This document shows positions 8,804 through 18,379 of a DNA stretch of 42,689 nt, in pieces. The number at the start of each line of letters is the position of its first letter. The stretch's first letter is position 1. The notes under the pieces are model-generated. The model was given only the letters and a program-made list of their open reading frames with translations. It searched no databases and was not told the DNA's origin. The position numbers and the translations under genes are program-made. The stretch is from Colwellia sp. (GTDB taxonomy: Bacteria; Pseudomonadota; Gammaproteobacteria; Enterobacterales; Alteromonadaceae): assembly GCF_013215345.1 (NCBI RefSeq), contig NZ_JABSOV010000030.1, forward strand, positions 1 through 42,689, given 5' to 3'.

Positions 8804-9899
8804 AGTAATGATAGTTGATGACTCAGCTGTAGTCAGGCAAGTTATCTCGCAAATACTCAACGACTCAACCGATATAGAGGTTTATGCTGTGGCCAATGAT
8901 CCAATATTCGCTTACCGTAAAATGCAAAAGCAATGGCCTGAAGTCATAGTGCTCGATATTGAAATGCCGCGTATGGATGGTATCTCTTTTTTAAAAAAAA
9001 TTATGGCTGAGCGTCCAACCCCTGTCGTTATTTGCTCATCTCTCGCTGAAAAAGGCGCTGAACTTTCTTTAAATGCATTGGCTGCTGGAGCGGTTGATAT
9101 TATTACCAAGCCCCAAATGGGCTTAAAGAACTTTTTAGAAGAAGCAGCCGCTCAAATAAAATCTGTTGTCCGCGCCGCAGCAAAGGCTAGATTGCAAAAG
9201 CCCCTTGTTAGTCCGGTCATTACTAATACTCAACTCTCTTCACCTGAAATTAACAATATAGAAACTAAATCTATTATTGAGTCGGTACTAAGTAACTCAA
9301 ATTTAGCTGCAGAAACTGACTTAGTATCCATGACTCACACCACAGACAGAGTTATCGCTATTGGCTCATCCACTGGCGGAACTATAGCCCTTGAAAAGAT
9401 ACTTACCGCTCTGCCAGCAACATGCCCTGGCATAGTGGTAGTTCAGCATATGCCCGAGAAATTTACCAAAGCCTTTGCTGATAGACTAAACTCTTTATGT
9501 GAGTTAGAAGTTTTAGAAGCCAGCTCTGGTGATAGAATTATTCCTGGTAGAGTTCTTATTGCTCCCGGTGGTAAACACTTACAAGTAAAACGCTCAGGTG
9601 CGCAATATATTGCCATTGTTTCAGAAGGTCCTGCCGTAAACAGACACTGCCCTTCGGTTGATGTGTTGTTTAAGTCACTAGCAAACAGTGCTAAACAGAA
9701 CGCCACTGGCATTATTCTGACGGGGATGGGAAATGATGGCGCTCAAGGCTTACTAACAATGAAAAATGTCGGCAGTAAGACTATGGCTCAAAATGAGAGT
9801 TCGAGTGTAGTGTTTGGTATGCCCAAAGAAGCAATAAAACTGGGTGCAGCGCAAAAGATTGTTGATTTAAGTGAAATAGCGGAGCTAATTAAGCATTAA
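8793..9899 (+). CDS. cheB: CheB receptor methylesterase/deamidase
   Basis: 368 residues with a GTG start inside the end of cheD; AAAGGAG lies upstream of it. The N-terminal receiver domain has Asp10 and phospho-acceptor Asp55 (VLDIEMP). A linker of about 50 residues leads to the esterase domain, with the catalytic triad Ser193 (GSSTGGT), His219 (VQHMP) and Asp315 ([10 protein letters not shown]). Phosphorylation by CheA relieves inhibition by the receiver domain. The enzyme removes methyl groups added by CheR. Confidence 0.95.
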   Translation: MSIKVMIVDDSAVVRQVISQILNDSTDIEVYAVANDPIFAYRKMQKQWPEVIVLDIEMPRMDGISFLKKIMAERPTPVVICSSLAEKGAELSLNALAAGAVDIITKPQMGLKNFLEEAAAQIKSVVRAAAKARLQKPLVSPVITNTQLSSPEINNIETKSIIESVLSNSNLAAETDLVSMTHTTDRVIAIGSSTGGTIALEKILTALPATCPGIVVVQHMPEKFTKAFADRLNSLCELEVLEASSGDRIIPGRVLIAPGGKHLQVKRSGAQYIAIVSEGPAVNRHCPSVDVLFKSLANSAKQNATGIILTGMGNDGAQGLLTMKNVGSKTMAQNESSSVVFGMPKEAIKLGAAQKIVDLSEIAELIKH

Positions 9900-9933
9900 A
9901 AGTAAAGATTATCTTGATAGTAAAATTAACCTT

Positions 9934-11172
9934 ATGAGTAGTTTTATGAATAAATTAAATGTATTAGTTGTTGATGACAGTAATGTGCAACGAAACCATG
10001 TAATGAACATGTGCTTAGATCAAGGTGTTAGCAATGTAGTGGGTGCCATTAATGGCGTGGACGCTATTGATAAACTATCAGAGGAAAAATTTGATGTCGT
10101 TTTCATCGACTTAGAAATGCCAATAATGGATGGCGTTGAATTATCACGAAAAATTGCTAAAAACAAATTGGCACAATCGGTAATAATTTTAAGCTCAAAA
10201 GATCCGTCCTTGATTTCAAGTATTGGCACCATGGCTGAATCTGACGGTTTAATTGTCCTAGGTACATTTAAAAAGCCTATGCAAATTAATGACCTAGTTA
10301 ATAGCTTGAATAGACTAAAAACTCATACCAATAGTAATGAAACTCATAAAATATATAATAGGTTAGTAATTGATGACTTAATTAATGGTATAAAAGAGCA
10401 ACGAATCACCTTATTTTATCAACCAAAATTGACCTGTAAAGGCTTATTGCTCAAAGGCGTAGAAGCCTTAGCTCGTTGGAATCATCCCAAATTAGGTTTC
10501 GTATCTCCGGTAGAGTTTATTACTGCCGCGGAGGAATTTGGTATTATTTCTGAGTTAACTCATTATTTATTTGATATCGCACTCAAACAAAAAGTACAGT
10601 GGCGAGATCATGGCATAAATTTTCATCTCGCTTTCAATCTATCACCACTATCTCTGGCAGATAATGACCTTGCTGAAAAAATATCCAGTCAAGTTGCACT
10701 CCATAATATTGAACCAAAGGAAATTGTCCTAGAGGTAACTGAAAATGCTATTTGTGGCGAAATATCAACTGCGATAGAGACGCTAGCTAAATTAAGATTA
10801 AAAGGCTTTAAACTGGCAATTGATGACTATGGTACTGGCTTTGCTAATGCTCAACAGTTATCTAGAGTACCCGCCACCGAGTTAAAACTAGATCGTATTT
10901 TAGTTGATAATGTTGCTACTAGGCCTCAGCAATTAGCAATATTAAAAAGCACGGTCAATCTTGCTAAAGATTTAGGCTTAACGACGGTAGCTGAAGGGGT
11001 TGAAAACTTTGATGACTTTAAGATACTTTTTCAATTAAAAGTAGACTTAATACAAGGCTATTACTTTGCTAAACCTATGGACCCTAAAAAGTTAATTCAT
11101 TGGCTGCAAGTTGACTTAGCTAAAATACGCCATGACTTACATGAAAAACAAGCGCAAGAGAGTAATCACTAG
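9934..11172 (+). CDS. Response regulator with EAL c-di-GMP phosphodiesterase domain
   Basis: 412 residues. The receiver domain (about 7-125) has Asp14/Asp15, phospho-acceptor Asp59 (FIDLEMP) and Lys114. The EAL domain (about 145-400) keeps the catalytic set: Glu177 in VEALARW, Asn235, Glu267 in LEVTEN, Asp297-Asp298 in IDDYGTG, Lys318, Glu354 in AEGVE and QGYYFAKP. It should therefore be an active c-di-GMP hydrolase. It is the last gene of the chemosensory operon, 34 nt after cheB, so CheA is its likely kinase (inference). The product would link receptor signals to c-di-GMP and thus to attachment or motility choices. Confidence 0.92.
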   Translation: MSSFMNKLNVLVVDDSNVQRNHVMNMCLDQGVSNVVGAINGVDAIDKLSEEKFDVVFIDLEMPIMDGVELSRKIAKNKLAQSVIILSSKDPSLISSIGTMAESDGLIVLGTFKKPMQINDLVNSLNRLKTHTNSNETHKIYNRLVIDDLINGIKEQRITLFYQPKLTCKGLLLKGVEALARWNHPKLGFVSPVEFITAAEEFGIISELTHYLFDIALKQKVQWRDHGINFHLAFNLSPLSLADNDLAEKISSQVALHNIEPKEIVLEVTENAICGEISTAIETLAKLRLKGFKLAIDDYGTGFANAQQLSRVPATELKLDRILVDNVATRPQQLAILKSTVNLAKDLGLTTVAEGVENFDDFKILFQLKVDLIQGYYFAKPMDPKKLIHWLQVDLAKIRHDLHEKQAQESNH

Positions 11173-11245
11173 AACTATCACCTTGTACTGATAACATTAT
11201 AACCCCTTAGATATCATAGCTATTATGCAATATTCCTATTAGAAC

Positions 11246-11598
11246 TTATCCAATACAATTGTTTTTCAAGGTATTACAGTTAAAGGGCTTTACCATAAAG
11301 CCTGTTACTTCACTGGCAATAAGTATCATTATTGAGCCTTATCATCTTCACAAGACACCATTAACACAGGCAAGTTATGGAGTTTTTTATCTTGTCTTAT
11401 TTTACTTAGCAACTGCTCGCCATCTAAATTAGGCATATGTAAGTCGGTAATTAATAAATCATAATCATTTAATCGCAACATTTTCAGCGCATGCAAGCCA
11501 CAGCTAGCTTCATCGGGGTCGTTATGACCTAAACTAGCTAACATATGCAGCATAACTTGGCACATTGATGGCATGTCATCAACAACTAATATTTTCAT
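11246..11598 (-). pseudogene. Frameshifted CheY-like receiver gene
   Basis: The first frame (11598 to 11329) gives 89 residues of a receiver domain: VVDD, LITDLHMPNLDG with phospho-acceptor Asp, and VLMVSCEDDKAQ, then a stop. It lacks beta5 with the conserved Lys. That part is found in another frame directly downstream, where bases down to the stop at 11246-11248 read IASEVTGFMVKPFN and a short tail. The join leaves exactly the usual spacing from the Ser/Thr strand to KPF. One missing base near 11325-11340 explains this. No slippery heptamer is visible, so a real mutation or an assembly error is more likely than programmed frameshifting. It converges on the chemosensory operon. Confidence 0.8.
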
Positions 11599-11840
11599 CT
11601 TGTTAAATCCCTTTGGTTAAAGACTTACATATTAAGTAAAGATCTGACTAAAAATTATAGCGTCACATGGCTGCTTTTCCACTGCATCAATAATATGCTC
11701 TTTTCCCTCTGACATTTAGATATAAAGACTAGCAAACCAATCTTTATGTAAAGCAAGATTGTGAAAAAAATAATTACCAAACAAAAAATAATGCTAATAC
11801 TGTAACCTTAAAAGCATGGACTATAGCTTGGGTAGTCACC

Positions 11841-12179
11841 ATGGCTATTGCCACTTTTGCTCCAAAGTTTATTTGGGACTTCAACACCGCTTTAACAATT
11901 ACAGCTGTGCTTATAAACCTTGCTGTAGGTTTTAAAATGTTAATTGCCAACAGAGATTATTTACGTGGTCTAGATGAAATGCAACGCACTATATTGCTAG
12001 AAGCCATGGCATTATCCTTAGGTGTTGGCTTAGTTGTTGGCTTAGTTGTTGGCTTAAGTTATGAGTTGCTAGAAGATATCAAGCTAATTACTTACCAACC
12101 AGAAATACCTCATATAGTTTTCTTAATGGTAATAATCTATGGGTTGGCTGTAGTCTCAGGTCATAGGAAGTACCAATGA
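11841..12179 (+). CDS. Small integral membrane protein paired with an HTH regulator
   Basis: 112 residues with three or four hydrophobic segments: about 1-15, 17-35, 52-75 and 90-107. Function is not known. The ATG at 11841 is the only ATG in frame and has a weak ribosome binding site. The frame is open without a stop back to 11733, and the 19 codons before the ATG encode hydrophobic sequence that would complete the first helix (KAWTIAWVVT), so the annotated start may be too short or the 5' end disrupted (see findings). Codons about 58-67 contain a 12-nt tandem duplication (VGLVVGLVVG). It overlaps the HTH gene by 4 nt. Confidence 0.65.
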   Translation: MAIATFAPKFIWDFNTALTITAVLINLAVGFKMLIANRDYLRGLDEMQRTILLEAMALSLGVGLVVGLVVGLSYELLEDIKLITYQPEIPHIVFLMVIIYGLAVVSGHRKYQ

Positions 12180-12373
12180 AAAATCGTTTGAAAGTGTTAC
12201 GTGCAGAGCGTGACTGGACACAAGCTCAGCTTGCTAGTGCCTTGGAAGTATCGAGACAAACGATTAATGCTATTGAAAAGGGTAAGTTTGATCCTAGTTT
12301 GCCCTTAGCATTTAAAGCGGCAAGATTATTTAACTTAACCATTGAAGATATTTTCCACGACGAAGTTGAATAG
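12176..12373 (+). CDS. Small XRE-family transcriptional regulator
   Basis: 65 residues, essentially one Cro/C1-type helix-turn-helix: WTQAQLASALEVSRQTINAI contains the recognition helix, and the C-terminus has LTIEDIF. Proteins of this size and type commonly sit beside a small membrane protein. The ATGA overlap with the preceding gene supports a two-gene operon. The target and signal are unknown; autoregulation is the simplest guess. Confidence 0.85.
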   Translation: MKNRLKVLRAERDWTQAQLASALEVSRQTINAIEKGKFDPSLPLAFKAARLFNLTIEDIFHDEVE

Positions 12374-12393
12374 TATAAAAACTAAATTCCATT

Positions 12394-12448
12394 AAAAGTC
12401 AGTCACGTTAATATAACCTATAGACATATTACTTTAACGCGACTTTTT
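12394..12448. terminator. Probable bidirectional terminator
   Basis: Imperfect long hairpin between convergent genes: AAAAGTC (12394-12400) pairs with GACTTTT (12441-12447), and CGTTAA pairs with TTAACG inside it. The T-run follows on the plus strand and the A-run gives one on the minus strand. The loop is long, so strength is uncertain. Confidence 0.5.
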
Positions 12449-12478
12449 GCTAGTTATTAACTTGTTAACGGCTACTCT

Positions 12479-14173
12479 TTAAAACTTGGCAGCGACAGTA
12501 AACGCCATAGCTTCATTTGTTGTTGGGTGGTTAAGTTTTAACATTTCGGCATGTAAGTGTAATCGATTCGCTTTAGCCCCATATAAATCATCACCGACAA
12601 TTGGCGTATTAAAGCCTAGGTGATGAGCACAATGCACTCGAAGTTGATGTGTTCGACCTGTTTTAGGGTATAGATGAATCCTAGTTAACGTTTGCTCACC
12701 TTGCTGTTCAAAAGCAATACGCTGCCATTTGGTTTCAGCTTCTTTACCCGTTTCAAAACAAACCATTTGTCTTGGTCTATCATCAAAGTCACCCGCTAGA
12801 GGTAAACTAATTAACCCTTCCTCATTGTCTACTAACTGCTTTGGGCAGCCAGATAATAAAGCAACATATCTCTTTTCTACAGTGCGTTTGATAAACTGCT
12901 GTTGTAAATTCTTATGAGCTTGCTTAGTTAACGCAATAACCATCAAACCAGAGGTCGACATGTCAAGACGGTGCACAATAAGTGGCCCGCTTGCTTTAGG
13001 GAAGAGTAACTTCATTCGGCTATGAACACAGTCACTAATACTTTTACCTGGTACCGACAAAAGTTCGCTGGGTTTATTAATCACCGCCATCACATCATCT
13101 TCATAGATAATTTCTACGTTTTTATCTTCTGATAAGCTTTTCAACAGTGGGTTATCATCAATAAGCATACCGCTAAGCATATGCGTTAAAATGGGCTGGC
13201 ACTTGCCAATACAGGCGGTGTAGAAATTTTTATGCTGCCTTACTTCAGACTTAGGCGACTTGCCCCACCAAAACTCAGCTAAAGCGATAGGCTTCAAGCC
13301 AGCTTTAAAGGCATATTGTAAAAGTTTAGGCGCGGCACAGTCTCCTGCGCCAGCTGGTGGAACACCATATTTATGATGAAAAGCCGTATCAATAAATAAA
13401 TCAGTTAAGTTTTTTTCTTCTAACTTAATATTTAGAAAACGATACTGCTCAAATAGTTTCTGCTGTAATGAGTTTGATAATAATGATCTTTGCTCTTTAA
13501 TCGAAACAATAACATCAAGTAAAGTATCTACCCCTTGTTGAGCTTTTAAGAGCTTTTCTTGCCAAGATAGTTTCAAATATTTCAATTCGTTTTTATCAGC
13601 AACACTTTCTTTTGCCAATTTATCTTTTAGCAAAGTGAGTTCAGCATCTGAAAGAGAAGTCGCAGCTAAGTTACGTTGTGCTTTCCTTGCTTTTTTTTGT
13701 GCCGAATTTTGGCTTTGTAATTGACTAAAATCGTTATTCGCTACAGATGTTAATTCGGCTAATACGCGCTGCTTTACTTCAATGCCGGGATTAGCTTCTA
13801 ACAAAGCAAGCTGAGCGTTAAGGTCATTAATTACCTTTTGCTCTACTTTAAAGAACTCGGTATTGATTGAATCATCTACCGGTGGCACAAAATGAGTAAG
13901 ATCATTATTATCTGCCAATTTACCTGAAAATCCTGAAAGGTAGCCTAGTTCCCCTTGAGCATTTTCTACTAAAAGTACACCAAACATTTTTCCACTTTGG
14001 CTAAAGTCATGCTGCAATGCTTTTTTCTGATCTAGGCTGACTTGCAGCTCTTCTGCCGCTAATAAACACAAAGGGTGAGGCTGATAGTAAAATGGGAAAG
14101 TGAAACGTTCGGGTAAATTATAAGAATCAATAGAAGACTTAAAACGAGTAAAACAAGGATCAATTATTTGCAT
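12479..14173 (-). CDS. RluA-family pseudouridine synthase with long N-terminal extension
   Basis: 564 residues, about twice the usual length of RluA-type enzymes. The synthase domain is C-terminal (about 355-564) with the catalytic motif IVHRLDMSTSGLMV (Asp is the nucleophile) and the downstream TGRTHQLRVH motif. The first ~350 residues include a Lys/Glu/Gln-rich coiled-coil region (about 100-245) and a segment with GAGDCAAPKLLQYA, also seen in long RluA-like proteins of Vibrio and Shewanella relatives. It converts a uridine in rRNA or tRNA to pseudouridine; the exact site cannot be assigned. It is divergent from the Nudix gene. Confidence 0.88.
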   Translation of the reverse strand: MQIIDPCFTRFKSSIDSYNLPERFTFPFYYQPHPLCLLAAEELQVSLDQKKALQHDFSQSGKMFGVLLVENAQGELGYLSGFSGKLADNNDLTHFVPPVDDSINTEFFKVEQKVINDLNAQLALLEANPGIEVKQRVLAELTSVANNDFSQLQSQNSAQKKARKAQRNLAATSLSDAELTLLKDKLAKESVADKNELKYLKLSWQEKLLKAQQGVDTLLDVIVSIKEQRSLLSNSLQQKLFEQYRFLNIKLEEKNLTDLFIDTAFHHKYGVPPAGAGDCAAPKLLQYAFKAGLKPIALAEFWWGKSPKSEVRQHKNFYTACIGKCQPILTHMLSGMLIDDNPLLKSLSEDKNVEIIYEDDVMAVINKPSELLSVPGKSISDCVHSRMKLLFPKASGPLIVHRLDMSTSGLMVIALTKQAHKNLQQQFIKRTVEKRYVALLSGCPKQLVDNEEGLISLPLAGDFDDRPRQMVCFETGKEAETKWQRIAFEQQGEQTLTRIHLYPKTGRTHQLRVHCAHHLGFNTPIVGDDLYGAKANRLHLHAEMLKLNHPTTNEAMAFTVAAKF

Positions 14174-14406
14174 AGATAACGCTCAAAACAATTACAATAA
14201 AGGTACGACACAAAAAAAGTGGACTTACCAGTAAGACTGATTTCAATTCAATATTAGTCAAGCGAATCAAAATATATAACGGCTATTTTAATCGTTTGTC
14301 ACCTTAAGAACAATGGATAAAACTTCATGGTCATTCCTTGCTTTACATTGATTAATTTAAAATCCCCCCCATTTAAAGCAGTATAAATTTTATAACTCCT
14401 CATATT

Positions 14407-14955
14407 ATGCGCTTACTTAAATCAACTATTCATCCAGATATTACCCCTCTTGCTCTTAGTTCCTCTGATAAGCAACACTTTATCCGTAAAGCCAGCAGAG
14501 CCATAGTGCTTAATGGTGACAATATATTGCTACTTTATACTAAGCGATATCACGACTACAGCTTACCCGGTGGTGGTATAGATGCTGGTGAAAGTAATAT
14601 CGATGGTCTAGTTCGTGAGCTTAAAGAAGAAACTGGTGCACATAATGTTAAAAACATTACTGAGTTTGGGCTCTATGAGGAGTTCAGACCATGGCATAAA
14701 GATAACTTTGATATTGTGCATATGCAGTCTTATTGTTATACCTGCACCATTGATGATGAATTACTTGAGCCTGAACTTGAAGCCCATGAGCTGAGTAATG
14801 GCATGCACCCCGTATGGATGAATATTCATCAGGCCATAGTTCACAACGAAGAAACTATTGCACAAAGTGAAAAGAAAGGTCTCTCGATTGAACGTGAAAC
14901 CTTTTTATTAAAGCTTATTGTCAGTGAATTATTAAAGCAATCATTACCTGCTTAA
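14407..14955 (+). CDS. Nudix hydrolase
   Basis: 182 residues. The Nudix box is complete: GGIDAGESNIDGLVRE followed by LKEETGA (about residues 57-79), with the metal-binding RELKEE core. It hydrolyses a nucleoside diphosphate linked to another group; the substrate is not predictable from the sequence. No clear ribosome binding site precedes the ATG (AACTCCTCATATT), so translation may be weak or start close to the 5' end. The upstream spacer of 233 bp is shared with the divergent pseudouridine synthase. Confidence 0.88.
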   Translation: MRLLKSTIHPDITPLALSSSDKQHFIRKASRAIVLNGDNILLLYTKRYHDYSLPGGGIDAGESNIDGLVRELKEETGAHNVKNITEFGLYEEFRPWHKDNFDIVHMQSYCYTCTIDDELLEPELEAHELSNGMHPVWMNIHQAIVHNEETIAQSEKKGLSIERETFLLKLIVSELLKQSLPA

Positions 14956-14987
14956 GTATCTGCTTAGTTACATGCTTAACTAGCGGC

Positions 14988-15701
14988 TTAGTTACCGCCA
15001 AAAAGAACATCTTGCTGATTATCTACCCACAACGGATGTTTTGCCATAACTTTGGTAAAGACCGGGCTCTGCAAATAATTATTTAGCCATTGCCTTACCC
15101 TTGGGTAAGGTGATTGCAAATACCACTGACGCTCTATTCGAGCAAATTGTCGAATAAAAGGCATTAAAGCAATATCAGCTAAACTTTCTTTATCTGAAAT
15201 TATATAAGAATGCTTAGTTAGACGCTGCTCTAATTGATTTATATATTGCTGACAAGCTTCGCGGCACTGAGCAATATTATCTTCTTGATAGCGTTTCGCG
15301 CATTTATAGGCTTCTAAGCAAGTTTTAAAGCCGGTATCAAATTCATTAATGAGTGACAGCATTTCAGCTAATGCGCCCTCTTCCTGACAAGGTTTCTGAT
15401 CACCATTGTGTCTTTGTAATAAATCAGCGGGATCTGTTTGGTGCAAAGCCCATAACATAACCTCTAAACTTTCTTCTATAACTGTGCCATTTGTCAATAC
15501 TAATACTGGTACTGTAGCTTTCGGCGATACCGCTATCATTTCTTCAGGCTTATTACTTAAAACTAAATCTCGTAATAATACCGTCTGCTTCGCTTTAAAA
15601 ATAGCTAACCTTGCGCGCATGGCATATGGACAATTTCTTAACGAATAAAGGATAGGTAAGGTACTCGTGTCATTAACATTTTTATTAAAACTTACAGTCA
15701 T
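14988..15701 (-). CDS. Glutathione S-transferase-like protein
   Basis: 237 residues. The N-terminal thioredoxin-fold domain carries RNCPYAMRARLAI, a Grx2-like CPYA active site, and the cis-Pro strand TVPVL with EES after it, which binds glutathione. The C-terminal half is helical (about 105-225), as in GSTs. Likely a glutathione-dependent oxidoreductase or transferase in the cytoplasm. It converges on the Nudix gene with only 32 nt between the stops. Confidence 0.85.
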   Translation of the reverse strand: MTVSFNKNVNDTSTLPILYSLRNCPYAMRARLAIFKAKQTVLLRDLVLSNKPEEMIAVSPKATVPVLVLTNGTVIEESLEVMLWALHQTDPADLLQRHNGDQKPCQEEGALAEMLSLINEFDTGFKTCLEAYKCAKRYQEDNIAQCREACQQYINQLEQRLTKHSYIISDKESLADIALMPFIRQFARIERQWYLQSPYPRVRQWLNNYLQSPVFTKVMAKHPLWVDNQQDVLFGGN

Positions 15702-15848
15702 TGATAGCTATTTCCCCATGCCGATATTATTAATAGTCGTCATTCTCATAATAAATAAGCGGCTTAAACAGTATTCATTGGCCCATTATACGAGTAAAAT
15801 CCCCCCTTTGAAATTTAACCGCCGTTTAAATGGCTAAAGTTGTAGTAA

Positions 15849-18176
15849 ATGAGTCCTAAAATAGAATTATTAGCCCCCGGTGGTGATATAGATGCGATAA
15901 AAGCGGCAATTATTGCTGGCGCAGATGCGGTGTACTGTGGTTTAGATACTTTTAATGCCAGAAACCGTGCTGCTAATATTTCTTTTGATGAACTCGTCCG
16001 TATTATTAGGCTCGCACACCAGTATGACTGCCAAATATTCTTAACGCTTAATATCATTATTCTCGAGCGAGAATTTAAAACCCTTGCTAAGTTATTAAGT
16101 AAACTGGCTAACACCACACTTGATGGCGTAATTGTGCAAGATTTAGGCATGCTTTATATCCTTAAAAAGCATTTTCCTACGCTGGATATTCACGCCTCGA
16201 CCCAGTTAACTACCCATAACATTGGTCAAATCCCATTTTTGAAAAAGCTGGGCGCCTCGCGTGTTAATTTATCGCGTGAATTAAACTTAAAAGAAATCAG
16301 CGCAATAACTAAAGTATCACAGGAAGAAAACGTGCTTACCGAAGTATTTGTCCATGGCTCATTATGTGTCGCTTTTTCTGGTTTATGTTATTCAACCTCT
16401 GCTAGTGTGGGTAATTCAGGTAATCGAGGCCGTTGTAGCCAAGCTTGTCGTGAAGAATATAAACCTACCGAATCAGGTAATAAATTCCCATTAAATATTA
16501 AAGACAACTCAGCCTTTTTTGATTTACCGGCACTGATAGAAGCGGGTGTTCATTCATTTAAAGTGGAAGGTCGTATCAAGGGCGCAAGCTATGTACATAC
16601 CGTTATTGATAGTTTCCGTAAACAAATAGATGGTTTTGTTGCGACCGGTGAATTACTTGAAGACGGCGAGCGACTTTATAAAGTATTTAATCGTGACTTC
16701 TCTAATGCGTTTTTACGTGGTGATTTAAACCAATCGATGTTTATTGAAAACCCCCGGGATAATTCAAAATATTACGCTATAGATAAAAGTAACGCTATCT
16801 CTGTGGTACAAATACAAGACGTTGAACAAAAACTAAGTGATGAAAAAGAACAAATTCACGCGGATGTATTTGATAAAATAAAACACCTTAGTATTGAAAA
16901 ACGTACTCTTTCACTAGTATTCACAGGTGAAGTAGGCAAACCTTTAACCGTTTCCATCAAAATTAATACAGCGGAAAGTACTGGCTTTTCCGAGCAAGTT
17001 ACGCCAGAGCAAACGTATGTTATGCACTCTGAACGTTCACTTATCGCCAGCGAAAAGAATTGCATTGACCATAGCGCCATTGAAAAGCGTTTTAAAAGCT
17101 TTAACAACGCAGAGTTTAACTTAAACGAATTAAATACAGACGCTATACCACATGGTGTCACCATTCCTTTTAAAGAGCTTACTGCTCTTAAGAATAAGAT
17201 AGCCGCCTTACTCAATGACGGTACTCCAGTAATAGCTGAAGTAGAGCTACCAAAACTAGTACGTCATGCGAAAAAAGATGAGGTCGCTAAATTATCACTA
17301 TTAATATCCGATGAGAGCGACATCAATCTTAGCGATGTAACTGATGCTGATATTTACTTTAAACTGCCTGATGCTTATAAACGTGGTTGTACTAAATATG
17401 TTGGATTTTTCCAAAAGAACCCACGTCTTATTCCTTGGTTCCCATCGGTATTAATTGGTAAAGATTATGATGTTGCGGTTAATATTTTAGAACAAGTTAA
17501 ACCTAAGTTAATTGTCACCAATAATACTGGTATTGCCAATAGAGCGTTTGAATTAGGCATTGAATGGATTGCCGGACCTTTCTTAAATACCACCAATTCT
17601 TATGCACTATTAGCGATGAAAGAAAGCTTTAATTGTAGCGGCGCTTTTATTTCTAATGAAATTAACCGTCAACAGATGAAGACTATTGCTCGCCCTGAGA
17701 ACTTTAAAATGCTCTACAGCGTGTACCACCCAATTTTATTAATGACCAGCAGACAGTGTTTCTTCCAACAAAGTGTCGGTTGTGAAAAACCTCGCATTGA
17801 TAATGGCTGCATGCTTTCTTGCGATAAATCGACCAGCATCACCAATCTTAAAGGCGTTTCTTTTGCTATTGATAAGCAAAAAGCGGGTTACCCAAGTATT
17901 TATAATAACGATCAATTTTTAAATACCGAAATAATCAAAGATTTAACGCAATTATTTGATGGTTTTATGATTGATTTAACTAATATTGGTGCTGGCGATA
18001 AAGAGTCACCTGACAAAGTTGCCCTTATTGAGCATTTTGAACTGTTACTTAAACACAGTAAGAGCGAGTCATTTGGCAATGCAATTGAACTATCAAGTGA
18101 GCAAGTAAGTGCACAAGACGCACTTAACTCTCTCGTGCCTGAGTCAACCAATGTGCAATACCATAACGGCCTTTAA
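15849..18176 (+). CDS. rlhA: U32-family protein, RlhA-like (23S rRNA hydroxylation)
   Basis: 775 residues, longer than E. coli RlhA (about 650). The N-terminal TIM-barrel begins IELLAPGGDIDAIKAAI and has GADAVYCGL, HASTQLTTHN and the U32 signature EVFVHGSLCVAFSGLCY. The conserved cysteines follow in RGRCSQACREEY, and a later set in SRQCFFQQSVGCEKP and CMLSC. Overall similarity is closer to RlhA (C2501 hydroxylation of 23S rRNA) than to TrhP/YegQ, as judged from remembered sequences. The family was first called peptidase U32, but the known roles are RNA hydroxylation with prephenate-dependent chemistry. It stands alone, with a structured 3' region after it. Confidence 0.75.
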   Translation: MSPKIELLAPGGDIDAIKAAIIAGADAVYCGLDTFNARNRAANISFDELVRIIRLAHQYDCQIFLTLNIIILEREFKTLAKLLSKLANTTLDGVIVQDLGMLYILKKHFPTLDIHASTQLTTHNIGQIPFLKKLGASRVNLSRELNLKEISAITKVSQEENVLTEVFVHGSLCVAFSGLCYSTSASVGNSGNRGRCSQACREEYKPTESGNKFPLNIKDNSAFFDLPALIEAGVHSFKVEGRIKGASYVHTVIDSFRKQIDGFVATGELLEDGERLYKVFNRDFSNAFLRGDLNQSMFIENPRDNSKYYAIDKSNAISVVQIQDVEQKLSDEKEQIHADVFDKIKHLSIEKRTLSLVFTGEVGKPLTVSIKINTAESTGFSEQVTPEQTYVMHSERSLIASEKNCIDHSAIEKRFKSFNNAEFNLNELNTDAIPHGVTIPFKELTALKNKIAALLNDGTPVIAEVELPKLVRHAKKDEVAKLSLLISDESDINLSDVTDADIYFKLPDAYKRGCTKYVGFFQKNPRLIPWFPSVLIGKDYDVAVNILEQVKPKLIVTNNTGIANRAFELGIEWIAGPFLNTTNSYALLAMKESFNCSGAFISNEINRQQMKTIARPENFKMLYSVYHPILLMTSRQCFFQQSVGCEKPRIDNGCMLSCDKSTSITNLKGVSFAIDKQKAGYPSIYNNDQFLNTEIIKDLTQLFDGFMIDLTNIGAGDKESPDKVALIEHFELLLKHSKSESFGNAIELSSEQVSAQDALNSLVPESTNVQYHNGL

Positions 18177-18245
18177 TCTCCTAGGTTCTCATTTAACGTC
18201 TGTCTTTGATAGGATTTACTTTATAGCGGTAAAGAATAAATAAAG

Positions 18246-18378
18246 CCCGGACTAAGGCCTTGTTCAAAGGCTGACACTTTTGCCAGTAACGCCTTTGCCA
18301 TTCAGATTACCTTCCCCTTAGTCGGGGTGATAAGGCTTCTTTCAGCCTATCGGGTTTGCCAACTTCCCTGGGCAAACA
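18246..18378 (+). ncRNA. Candidate structured RNA in the 3' region of the U32 gene
   Basis: Several nested inverted repeats fit one fold. An outer helix CCCGGACTAAGG (18246-18257) / CCTTAGTCGGGG (18316-18327), 11 of 12 matched, encloses AAAGGC/GCCTTT (18266-18271/18291-18296). Two hairpins follow: GATAAGGCT/AGCCTATC (18329-18351) and GTTTGCC/GGCAAAC (18354-18377). A terminator comes directly after. This density of stems is far above the neighbouring spacers. I do not recognise a known RNA family. It may be a 3'-UTR-derived small RNA or a palindromic repeat element. Confidence 0.4.
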
Positions 18379-18379
18379 A

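Noticed and set aside
11320-11345. Programmed -1 frameshifting in the receiver gene
   Set aside because: No X XXY YYZ slippery heptamer and no clear downstream stem are present at the frame junction; simple base loss or an assembly error is more likely.
12021-12060. 12-nt tandem repeat in the small membrane protein gene, considered as a phase-variation site
   Set aside because: The unit is a multiple of three and only about two and a half copies are present, so a copy change would add or remove four residues in a membrane helix without switching the gene off.
18246-18378. Known riboswitch (c-di-GMP or glycine type) on the minus strand
   Set aside because: The short GGxAA-type stretches do not fall into the conserved order of either class, and on that strand the region lies after the fdx terminator and not before a gene.
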